From Mytilus edulis (Eukaryota > Mollusca > Bivalvia > Mytilida > Mytilidae): a DNA stretch of 64,000 nt. A program made the translations under genes and the position numbers. Of the stretch, positions 10,401-20,320 are shown piece by piece. The first letter of the stretch is position 1; each line of letters begins with the position of its first letter. The stretch is taken from NCBI RefSeq assembly GCF_963676685.1, contig NC_092344.1, positions 50,552,830-50,616,829 on the forward strand, in the 5' to 3' direction. Under the pieces are notes generated by a model. That model was not told the origin of the DNA. It did no database searches and saw nothing but the letters and a program-made list of their open reading frames with translations.

Positions 10401-12336
10401 TTAAAATCAATTACAGCTGCTGGTAAAACTAGTCCCTTCAGTACCATACAACTTTTATTATTTTGAGCTACAAATGTATGTACTTAAAGATATTCAAAGC
10501 GTATATATACATGATATATGCACATGTTTAATCAACATAATAATACAGAAGTAGAGCAGTCAAGAAATATGTCAACATTCTAATATCAACTCAGTATCTT
10601 AACAAATGGGCTTTTAATTGGTATACATGAATGCAAAATTAATTGTATTATTTTATTAACTGTGTGTAAATTATGGCACAAATGTTTAAAAGAAGTCCAT
10701 GAAACAATTTTAAATTAATATTCACATTGAAATACAATAATACATATGGTAACATTCATATTCAATACAATAAGGTATGCAGGTGCAGATCCAGGATTTG
10801 ATGTTTGGGTGGTGTTCCTGATAATTCAGAATCATAAAACTGTATTTTAGCGTGAGAATTTGGTGTTACATTAATTGCAGATGTACATGTGTATGTAGAC
10901 ACATAGTAATTAATAACTTGACAGACATTGTATTAAAAACCACCTGTCCATTTTTTAAGAAAGAGCTTTTGACCTCTATTTGGGTCTTATCATTCTTATG
11001 GTTTAAGGAGGCTTGCGGGTACAAAAATTTCAGCAAAATATTAAACATTGTTTTTTTCATTACAAATTTTATTTATAATACCAGTTATTTATTTATTATA
11101 TCAGTTATTACTTTATGACATGGTACAAAAATTAACCAAAAGAATCGTTTCGGTTTGGCCCAGGATGACTTTTTAAATGTTTATATCATTGAAAAAGCTC
11201 CAAATTATCTCCCTTTGGTGAAAAAAAATGCCATTTTTTGCTTTAAAATTGAAATATCTTTTTAAACACATCGGTGACCTATATTTTTTATTATTGTTTT
11301 CAAACAAGCTGTACATGAACTAAATAATTGTAAATTTCAGCAATTTCTGTAATTAGGTTATTTTTTTATTTTTATATTACCTCTTTTTCTCCTATTAGTT
11401 CAACAGGACAAAAAGGACATTAACAAAAATGTATGCTTCTTTCGAAGGAAGATTGTGAGCTTAAATGAACGGTGACCTCATTTTTTTATTTCATTTTTCT
11501 ATTAAATATATGATAAAGTTCATTTATAAAAAAATATAACGAAATTCTATATTAGAAAAAAATATTGATTTATACCCACGACCCCCCTTAAATGGTGTTT
11601 AGTTGTTGCCTCACTGACATATATACTTCACCATGATCACATCTTCAGTTATACTCCTCTTCTTTTTCTTTACTGGTTATAATGTTATACCTACATTTTG
11701 TATATATCTATGAAATTACCTGATAGTTTTCCCCAAATATCACTATCTACAGGAACTGTTCCACCTGTATCCCGTTGGTGAACTACATTATCCAAGTTTG
11801 GATGAGGAAAGGTCTCAATCATATGCTTCACTTCTTCTATATGGCTTGCATCCTTGGGTGGCCTGCCTGTTAAAATGAAATAAAATTTAAATTCACAAAA
11901 TATCTTGCAGCATTGATTAATATTCATTGAAAAATCCTATTGATTATACATTGGATTCTATGCAAAAAGTCCTTAATATAATAGCAAAATCAAAAGCCCA
12001 ACCACATCTAACAAAAGGAAAACAACTGTCATATAAATTTGTAAAATCCACATGGAGTTAAAATAACCACTCTTTGTTGTGGAACTTCAAAGTGAATGCT
12101 GGTGACACTGTAAAACACTGTACATGTTGTTGGTTAAAAAAATTATGTAATTTTAGTTAACAACTTTTTGATTTTAGCTATTGAGAATGAATGACTGAAA
12201 CTATGAGACTTATGAGTTTTATTGGAAGAAAAATATACAGATATATTAAAAAATTCATAACTACCTGTGAAAGTCATAATTGTCTCCCTTGTCTGTAATA
12301 TTTTTCTTGTGTTTAAGTCTTCTGTAACTTGTGCAA
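7494..12336 (-). CDS. Coiled-coil protein gene, 3' part (six exons), N-terminal exons not found
   Basis: I read six minus-strand exons: 12265-12336, 11720-11866, 10238-10348, 9673-9756, 8035-8992 and 7494-7536. All introns are GT..AG; the first four junctions are all phase 1 and the last is phase 2, and the joined frame stays open to a TAA at 7494-7496. The part seen is about 471 residues. The first ~138 residues are a compact, non-repetitive region (blocks such as GRPPKDASHIEEVKHMIE, SDIWGKL, LTDEQQRETREFL and SIEDLQLAWDQYF) that I do not recognise. The rest is a long, highly charged coiled coil rich in E, K and Q. There is no signal peptide or membrane segment in what is visible, so it is probably cytoplasmic. 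The 5' exons must lie upstream of 12336, possibly beyond the nested elements at 12.9-14.8 kb. Function is unknown; a scaffold or immune-type coiled-coil protein are both possible. Confidence 0.75.
8035..8992 (-). CDS. Large coiled-coil exon with 21-residue repeats
   Basis: This is the fifth visible exon of the minus-strand gene. The acceptor TTTTACAG lies just above 8992 and the donor GTAAGTAT just below 8035. The frame would also end at a TAA overlapping that donor (8031-8033), so read-through without splicing would give almost the same protein. The 318 codons encode heptad-type sequence; within it, three copies of a 21-residue unit (three heptads) starting EQSATIHELNVKDEEK repeat almost exactly, encoded by a 63-bp tandem repeat at 8361-8549. 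Degenerate versions flank the array. Confidence 0.85.
8361..8549 (-). repeat. 63-bp in-frame coding minisatellite, three units
   Basis: Units begin at 8361, 8424 and 8487 with a constant 63-base period and only one or two substitutions (CTGTTC versus TTGTTC). Because 63 bases are 21 codons, equal to three heptads, unit gain or loss keeps both the frame and the coiled-coil register. An open frame on the opposite strand is only a shadow. Confidence 0.9.
11003..11591. mobile_element. TTAA-flanked MITE in an intron
   Basis: The left end TTAAGGAGGCTTGCGGGTA pairs imperfectly with the reverse complement of the right end, TTAAGGGGGGTCGTGGGTA. Both edges include TTAA. It lies in the intron between exons 11720-11866 and 10238-10348 of the coiled-coil gene. 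The interior carries a GGTGACC block twice and no coding frame. It is similar in design to the elements at 5205 and 63066. Confidence 0.65.
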
Positions 12337-13093
12337 CTACAAAAAACAGAGAATATGAAGCATATCAAAAGTATTTAACCAGAAAAATTAAAATGTGTGA
12401 CACGTGGCTAAAGAGTAAAAAGGCATTTCGTCATGTTTTGAATTTGTTTGGACCCGTTTTACATAAAAATTAAATACTGTTAACATGTACCTAGAACTTT
12501 ATTTACTTCCATTGAATATTGAGCAATATGTCTTTACATTTTTACAATAACACGCCAGCTTATCTGATGAGTGTCTACCCTCAAAATATGCATGTTATTT
12601 TATGTATAGTGATGTTAACCTCTTGACTCTTGCACATGTATTTGTGTTCTAAATTTAAAAGTATGAAAAGCAGTGAAATAAACATAAATTCAAGAGATTA
12701 GCAAAATGTTAACGGACCATTTAATCACTGAAATATCAATTATACAGATCTCTCATCAATATTCAAACTACTTTAATATGTTCATATACATACATTTTCC
12801 TTCTCTTGTAATTATTTTGTTATTTCTGGATTTTTCTTGGTTTATCATGTTTCTTATTCCATATAAAATTATATAGCCTCACTGGACACAATTACGAACG
12901 ATTTTTGAACTTTAATTATTTTTTTTTCTTTGTAGAATACTTTTCTTGAATTGTTTGTACCATAGAATTAAAGATGTATGAATGCTTTTCATTTTGAATC
13001 ATAACACACATAATTTTCTATTTACGTTGGGATACTTTGGTAAGATTTTCATGACATGGTTTTATGGGTCTAGCAAGCCGAATATGGACACAA

Positions 13094-13485
13094 TAGACCA
13101 CTTTCGAGTTCATCCGTCACCGGCAAAAACTCGTCAATTATACACGCCTTTATGACGTCATTTACCAGATAGAGGGGCTCGCCTGTATCCCTGCACTATT
13201 TACGTTCATCAAGCGTCTTAGTGATCGTCTTTGTGCAGGATAAACTAGAAATAATGGTTGCTCTGTAGGTACTTACTGACATTTCCCTAATGACAGCAGT
13301 GTTGATTGTCAATTTTGAGAATTCAATTTGCCGAATAATTCGTACAATATAGAATTATAGTTTTCCAACCACTCGCTCAACATTGGAAGGAAGTGACGAC
13401 GCCCCCAAACGCACAAATGACGATGATAAAGGCGCGTATAATTGACGAGTTTTTTCCGGTGACGGATGAACTCGAAAGTGGTCTA
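13094..13485. mobile_element. 392-bp MITE with ~60-bp terminal inverted repeats
   Basis: The left arm starts TAGACCACTTTCGAGTTCAT and the right arm is its near-exact reverse complement, ending in GGTCTA; the match runs about 60 bases with one or two mismatches. The flanks are GGACACAA on the left and TTACGAAC on the right. Joined, they give the motif found uninterrupted at 12883-12902 and 14730-14749, so the insertion point is defined and no target-site duplication is visible. Confidence 0.8.
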
Positions 13486-13615
13486 TTACGAACGACACTA
13501 TATTTATATATCTGGCAGAAAAAATCAATTACAACGATCTAAATTAATGAAACATACATTAATCTTATCTTAAACACATTTCCTAAGAAAATAAGAAGTG
13601 TAATATGGTATTTTG

Positions 13616-13760
13616 AACAGATATATCATGTTATGGAGGGGTATTTGCGAAAAATACCAGTCAAGGGACTGTGAAATTTCCCGAGCCGCCAGGCGAGGGA
13701 AATTCTGTCCCAAGACTGGTATTTTTCGCAAATACCCCTCCATAACATGATATATCTGTT
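13616..13760. repeat. 145-bp near-perfect palindrome
   Basis: Arms of about 47 bases (beginning AACAGATATATCATGTTATG) are exact or nearly exact inverses, and the centre (GGGAC...GTCCC with AAATTTCCC / GGGAAATT) is itself an imperfect inverted repeat. The unit can fold almost end to end. It lies inside the larger element at 12871-14776. Confidence 0.85.
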
Positions 13761-14770
13761 TAATTACACCGAATAGATTTGGATTGAAACTCTCTGTACA
13801 TGTGCAGATAAATACTATCAAGCTGCAATTCATAAACATGTTTATGCATAATTTAGAGTATAAGTGGATATTATCATAGAACCGCGGTAATTATACATGT
13901 TTTAATACGCGTTAGCTCGCTTTCATTATGTAACGTCATATCCGAAATCTTTTGGCGGGAAGCCGTCGCGAGGGTAAAAAAGGAATATCCAAAATGGCAA
14001 ATACCATGGTATTTGAGGCAAATTCACCGGCAGTGGTGAAAAACAGGCAAATTCATTTGAAATGAGGAAAACATATTAGAATATGCGAAAAATACACTGG
14101 CTATCAACCAATCAAAATCTTGCTTTCTTATATAAGGTGTTATTATACTTCAAATTCTTCAGCAGTAGTTGAAGACGAAATTAGTGACAAAAATTTTTCT
14201 TTGAAAAGGAAATAATTCGGATTTTTTGTTTTTATGCAAGTTCTTTCGTCTAACATGTCTAAGAAGCACTGAATTCTCTTTTTAGTTAGTGAACCTATGA
14301 TTTTAATTTATATTTAACCTTTACTTTCGGAGTTCTCAGGACTTTTCAATAAAAATACCATTTTCTTCTGACAATGCTCAGGGTCACCCGAGTCTCAGAA
14401 AACGTTCATTTTTGGATTATTTGGGCAAGATAAAGGGTATCACACACATGAACAGATTCAGGAGATATTTTTCTATCTACATAATTACAAAAGAAGGCAA
14501 TTTGCACTAGCTTGTGTGCTTTATTCATGTAATTTCCAAGAGAGGGAGTCATTAATTTATTTTGACATTTACGAAACTTAATTTTTTGTCGTCTGCAACA
14601 TTAACCAATTGCAAGTGCGCATGAACTTTTTTTTCGTGAAAACACAAGTAATGTAGTGGGTTTTTAATTAATAGAAACATTTATTAATTATCATGCATAA
14701 ATATAATATAAGGGGGCAAACATTAAAAATCGTTCGTAATTGTGTCCAGTCGTAATTACGTCCGGTAAGG

Positions 14771-14771
14771 C

Positions 14772-14800
<29 letters not shown>
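14771..14800. repeat. TA dinucleotide microsatellite
   Basis: An uninterrupted (TA)n run of about 30 bases sits at the right end of the inverted-repeat element. Confidence 0.9.
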
Positions 14801-14803
<3 letters not shown>

Positions 14804-15394
14804 ACAGTTTGATTCTGATTAAACAGAATGTCTATATTTATGATATGAGCATACATGTACAATTTATTGTGTTGTTGAAAACTTCATTGTACCTTTCAAA
14901 CAAGAAAATATTTCTGTATTATGTTCATGTGTTCATCATGTTTGTCCACTTTGTTTGGATGTTCTACAACCACGTTTCTAGTGAGTATTTTGTATAGCTG
15001 TGGCGTTTCATGTAAAGCTTAGTTTAAGAATTGATTTAGTGTACATGAAAACTGCATACAGCAATTATAATTACAGTCAAATACATTTTATAAACAATGT
15101 GGAAAAACTCCGGGAAATCTTTGGACGATATTTTTGACTGAAAATCATTTACTGGCAATAATGAGTATGTTTACATCATTTCATCCATGGATTAAACAAA
15201 GTGACCAATGTGTTTTTAAGACTGTATATACTATATCTGCAGAGATATTAAAGAAAAATGTATTTTTACCGAATGGGGTATCCATTTTGATAAACAAATC
15301 AATCGGAAGTGCTCTTGAAATCAATCAATAACCGAAATCCAACAACTGGCAAATAATTCAACAACGGACGCAAATCAAAATTCATTGCTTTTAA

Positions 15395-15431
15395 CAAGGA
15401 TTTGTATAGTATCTTACTATACAAATCCTTG
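15395..15431. repeat. Perfect 17-bp stem, 3-base loop hairpin
   Basis: CAAGGATTTGTATAGTA, loop TCT, then the exact reverse complement. Same size and geometry as 4447-4483 but unrelated sequence. Confidence 0.85.
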
Positions 15432-17902
15432 CTTTAAAACAGGTTAAAAAGTCACCATTTTCAATATTTGTTAAAAATGAAGTGTTTTATCCAGTATATA
15501 TATGCCCTCACTCTTTATTTCAAAAGCTGTCGATCATTATATCTCGGTCTCAGTCTCAGTTTCCATTTTAGCCTTTTTCTTTTATAAATTATATAAACTT
15601 AACATATAAAAAGACCAAAATAATAGAAGCGTGAAAACAAGAGAAGGACAAAAATATTATCTTGTCCTTAAGTACTTGTGGAAAACTGGTGCTTTAGAAA
15701 GAAAAGATCTGAAGAAACCGTGAGCGGTGATATATAGGCATAATCATCATAGTTTTCTTACTTATTTTCAAATAGATCTGCAGTCAATACAGATTCAAGA
15801 GCGTTTTAATGATGATTGATTTTAACTTGAAATTTGGACAAAACTAAGATCAATGTTGCCATGCACTTGTTCAAATAAAACAGCATATGATCCGTTACTG
15901 TTACTTAGAGTATTATTGTTCAGTAAAGAATATGATATCAACTCTGTTTTCGCATGTTTGAGTCTTGATGTGAAAATACAAAATATCAAATTCAATAATT
16001 TTACATCCCCCCTAAAAAAATCATAAAAAACAGAATGGGCTATCTTTTCACGTTTATTTGATAAGGGATACAAAGATTAAGGTTCCTTAAGTTTATACCA
16101 ACATCATGCAGGGAGACAGATTTGTAAAAGCAAATTGCTTGTTTCTGAATCCTTAATATTATTTCATTGTATAATATGTTTAATGTTGATTTATCTGAAT
16201 AAATATTGTTTAAACTAACATCATGCAAAGTTTTTTTTTGTAAAATCATACAGTATATTGGTCGTGAATAGAAAGCAGTAGCCAATTATCATGCTACTAA
16301 AATTGAAATTCAAAGCATAAGAACAAATCTAACGTTGATTTTTATCTTCTTATTATTTTAATCTTATAATATTCTTTATGCTTTGTAATAGACCGATATG
16401 CACAGCCGAATTTTGAACGTGTAAGTTTACAATGTACCATTCAACACTCCCACCGGTGAGAAGACAGGTCACCCTCGGCCTGGAAAGATTTTTCGAAGTT
16501 TGCCCTAGGTTGAGTCTACTACTCCACCACTTATATTCATATCTCCAGTAAGATGACACTTGTACAATGAAAGTAAAAAAAAAAAAATAAGTGAGTATAA
16601 AGTTTATAGAGAGTCACTGACAGCCTGTATTCAGATTATAATAGTCAAGGGGACATAACTCATACTTTTAATTTACTAATTGTGAAACAAACCAAAAAAA
16701 AAAAAAAGAAACAAACAAATTCGCAACACAAAAATACATGTAAAAAGGTAACTGATTTACAGACACAATGTATATGTTCTTCAGAGTTTGAAAAAACATA
16801 CATGTACTAACTGCGACTGGACGTTTAGCAGTCACCAATCAATTAGTTAATGACCGATATAGGTATACACCTGCAAATTGCCTTGAGTTGTATATGGAAA
16901 TTTAGTTTTGATTATACACGTTTTAGTTTTATAGTTACCCAAATCGGAACGAAGTATTCCTTTTTGAACGATTATCCATTTTTTAAAAAGGGAACGGTCT
17001 AGATCTGCAACTTGTTTTCTTTTTATGTAAATGAAGAAAACATTTTTTTTTTATATTGGCCGCTTGATCTTTACGTATTTATAAGCATATGAAAGACAAG
17101 TACCGAAGAAGGGATCTCCTCGGACCAATTAATGTGTATTCAATTCAGAATTGTTGAAATCTATATATGTATGTATATATTAAAGCGAGTAAGGATTTGA
17201 GTAACAAGATACCAACTATTAGATTGACGCCCTTTTACTCGGATCTACTCTATACTGACGGAGATGCATAAATACACAATCAACCAATTAGCCAATCTTT
17301 TAACAAATATATGTATGTGATTTTAAAATGAATAAAAATAGGAATATTTTAATCCAAGTAATATATGTACGATTAGAGCAATCGGACAGTTTGACGAGTT
17401 ATAGGGAATTTTATGAGTGAGACAAGTGCTAGATGTTGACTTCTCCTTTTTATAAGGCAAAACACACAAAGGGAAAATTGTGAAAGAAAAAAAAAGTATA
17501 AAAAAATTAAGTTAAAGTCATGACATCAACTTCATGAGTGTTGGATTTTACAATTATATGATGATATATGCGTTTCACAACGATTTTAAACGACTAAATG
17601 TAGAAATGCAACACCTCGCAGTCACATTTCTTTAAAGGATTGTGAATTGAAAATGTAAGAACCAATCATTTTACATTACAAAATAGAAATTGATATTATA
17701 TATGCAACTTTGTCATGGGGGTTCGGAAAAACCAACAGCGTGTACTTTAATTTTTTAATTGTAGATCAATTTTCTTTTTAAATTTCTTTTGTTCGCTTAT
17801 TGGAACGAATTTTCTGCTCCGATTCACTGAAAATCGGTACATTTGGACTTCCTGGTTGAGGTAGTTCCACATTAATCAGGATCCATAATTCAACCAGACA
17901 AG
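15432..17902. other. Intergenic AT-rich DNA
   Basis: No gene is supported. A stretch at about 16430-16560 reads on the minus strand as a short open frame containing TGGSVEWYIVNL; a loosely similar ending (Y-T-V-N-L) occurs on the minus strand at 26285-26440 inside an intron of the chitin-binding gene. Both may be decayed pieces of one repeat. Poly(A) runs occur near 16575 and 16694. Confidence 0.4.
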
Positions 17903-17976
17903 ATGTCCAAACTACCAATAATTTGTATTTTGTTAGTGATTATTGTCATCAGTGTTGATGTTGAAGGCCATAAAAG
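17903..17976 (+). CDS. Duplicate first exon (signal peptide) of the chitin-binding gene
   Basis: This 74-base exon starts with ATG, encodes [20 protein letters not shown] followed by EGHK, and ends in phase 2 at a GT donor (AG|GTATAT). It is the same length and phase as the exon at 20321-20394 and differs by only a few residues. Splicing it to the exon at 21521 would keep the frame, so it could be an alternative first exon. It could equally be what is left of a partial tandem gene duplication. No TATA box is evident upstream, unlike the second copy. Confidence 0.6.
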
Positions 17977-18282
17977 GTATATATTTTCATTTTAATTCAT
18001 TTGACATACTAGCAATTTATAGAGGTATACTTTCGTTCTTTAATATCTCTCTTAGAGAATATTTATGAAAGTTGATATCTATAATTTGAATACAATATAC
18101 TTTTAAAAAGTCAATCTATAAAGCTTAAGTTTGTATCAATATTCATTTCCAAAATGTAAATCGGTAAGTGAAATGCACATTTTTAGCAGCACTTTTTTTA
18201 ATTTGAATTTTTTTCGATTTTTTTTGTAAACTTTTCTACTGATTATTATTAGAAGGGCATCAAATAAAGAATGAATGAGTTT

Positions 18283-18290
<8 letters not shown>

Positions 18291-18320
<30 letters not shown>
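18291..18320 (+). repeat. Poly(A) run
   Basis: An almost pure run of about 28 A. No retroelement body is recognised immediately upstream of it. Confidence 0.9.
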
Positions 18321-18734
18321 CAAGAAAAGCTATGTAAAAAGTTAGGTCTATTATCATTTTTTCTTATTTTTGTCCTTTAGAGAATAAGATTTTACTGACA
18401 TAAATTTCAATGAAAGGAGATGTGTAATAGCCATCATGCACACGTCTTTGGTAGTTTTCGTTTTAAATATTCACATATTATATTGACTCTAAGCTATTTG
18501 AAGGTAAATACGATGTTTGTCTGTTGTTATAGACACTGATGTCTACACTGGTTTTATAGTTTTGTTCGGTTGCTGTCTCACTAAACATTACCCCACGCAC
18601 CGCCCCTTCTCAGTATCAGATTGAAATACGAGGGCGAGTTTTCAGAGGAAGGGCTAAACGATTACTTATGATCCGTTCCCTTAAACACAGAGGAAGTCAC
18701 CAGGAAAACAAAGATCAATTTAGGGGCACCATAA

Positions 18735-18882
18735 TAAAAGCGCGTGACGTTTGATTAATATTTATTCTTATTCCATATTGGTATTATTTTAGTAGGCTTT
18801 TCTATATGAATTGGATTTTGAATAAAAAAGCATATTCACCTGTGAAAGTGTTATTCACCGCGCTAAACGTCACGCGCTTTTA
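18735..18882. mobile_element. 148-bp MITE-like element
   Basis: Ends are inverted repeats of 17-18 bases: TAAAAGCGCGTGACGTTT on the left and AAACGTCACGCGCTTTTA on the right. The interior is AT-rich and non-coding. Confidence 0.7.
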
Positions 18883-18975
18883 CATGCAACGGTATGGTAA
18901 AATGTTTCATGTAAAAAAAAATGGTATATGTTTGTCATTAGATACATTTTCTTCTCTCGGACTATAGAATAAAAT

Positions 18976-19118
18976 AATTACTGTCTTTTGTTTCGGTAAA
19001 TATGGGGTTTTATTGACTTTTGAAAAACTGATATTCACTTCGGCCGTCGGCCTCAGTGAATATCATTTTTTCAAAAGTCAATAAAACCGCATATTTACCT
19101 CATCAAAAGACAGTAATT
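18976..19118. repeat. 143-bp palindrome with GGCCGTCGGCC centre
   Basis: Arms of about 60 bases (outer AATTACTGTCTTTTG, inner TTTTATTGACTTTTGAAAA and TGATATTCAC) are mirrored with few mismatches around a GC-rich centre TTCGGCCGTCGGCCT. It is similar in size and layout to 13616-13760 but different in sequence. Confidence 0.8.
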
Positions 19119-20260
19119 GTATAATATTAATCATTAATATTTATGATAGATATGTGTACAGGTAAATTGGCGCAAATGAGTTCCGATTAATGGCGTAATT
19201 GATATATTTTGAAAACAAAATTTGGCGCAAATGATACCCCTGAAAAACAGTTATTGGCGCAAAAGGACTGTTGCCTACAAAATGTACTTTGGTCAACGCT
19301 TTCACACCCTAAATGAAGTTACAAAAAGAAGCATTCAATTCTTAAAGCTGGATAATCGAGTTTCTGTGCAAAGAATTTTACACAAGTAATTGTAATCATA
19401 AAAATTTAAAAGACAGACATCGTCAGAACAAATGGTATAAATTTGATTATCAAAATTGGATTGTATTTATTCGAATGCAGAATTAGATGATATACCAAAC
19501 CCCCATTATGTTTACATATAAAGCTGGATAATTGAGTTAAAGTATTTTACACAAGTACTTTAAACATAGCGAAGCCAAAGTGTTGAAATTGAACAATTGC
19601 ACATTACATTGACTTACAGTCTACTTTTGGGACTGATAAGTAAACAAATCTTTTTAAAGTTCAAAGATTTTAATGATTTACAAATCCCCAAAAATGAAAT
19701 ACGATATCGATATTCATATATTTTCTAATACTTGCAGTCAAATGAATATATATATATATACATATTGATTTATTGCTGCGTTTTAATTTTGGTTTACACT
19801 TTAACTTTTTTAACCTTTAGACTTCTATCTCGTTTTCAAGCCATTCACAGGTTAATTTTTCATAGGATAGAAAAGAGAATTTGTCGATAAGAGAGCTAGT
19901 AAATGATATATTTTTTTTATTGCAATTAACAAAATTCAAGATACAGTCGCCACAAGTCTTGAATTATTATCGCATTGAATCAGATCGATGATTATAAGAT
20001 ACTTTTCCATCTGAACTATAATTAGGACGAAAAAAAAGTCAAAATAAATCTTTACTTAAAAAACTTTGTAAAATCAAAACTTAGCCTTGTTAAAAATTAC
20101 ATGGAACTGTGAACAGATTATTATTCAATTCATTTCTGAACACACAAAAAATATATATCATGTCACTGTTTCACGTTTGAGTATGAAAAGAATTCATTTC
20201 AAGTACAACCCATATTTCAGTCACAATCAATTTCTATTGTTAACTTTAAGTTTTGACGTT

Positions 20261-20267
20261 TATATAA
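20261..20267 (+). promoter_or_regulatory. TATA box before the second first exon
   Basis: TATATAA lies 54 bases upstream of the ATG at 20321, which leaves about 25 bases of 5'UTR if transcription starts ~30 bases downstream. The other first exon lacks such a box. It is suggestive rather than proven. Confidence 0.45.
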
Positions 20268-20320
20268 CTTAAAATAAACCTTTCTGGTGTCGTTTCTGTC
20301 TTGGACGTGTACCATACAAG

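Larger units (their letters stand above)
12871..14776. mobile_element. ~1.9-kb inverted-repeat element with nested insertions
   Basis: The left end (TATAGCCTCAC followed by TGGACACAATTACGAACGA) is matched at 14726-14776 by its reverse complement, where the right arm carries one extra ~15-base unit (a variant GGACGTAATTACGA) and ends in a TA dinucleotide run. A third copy of the inner motif, near 13085, is interrupted by the element at 13094-13485. No transposase is encoded, so I infer a non-autonomous DNA element or the shell of an older one. The whole lies upstream of the last exon found for the minus-strand gene. Confidence 0.5.
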
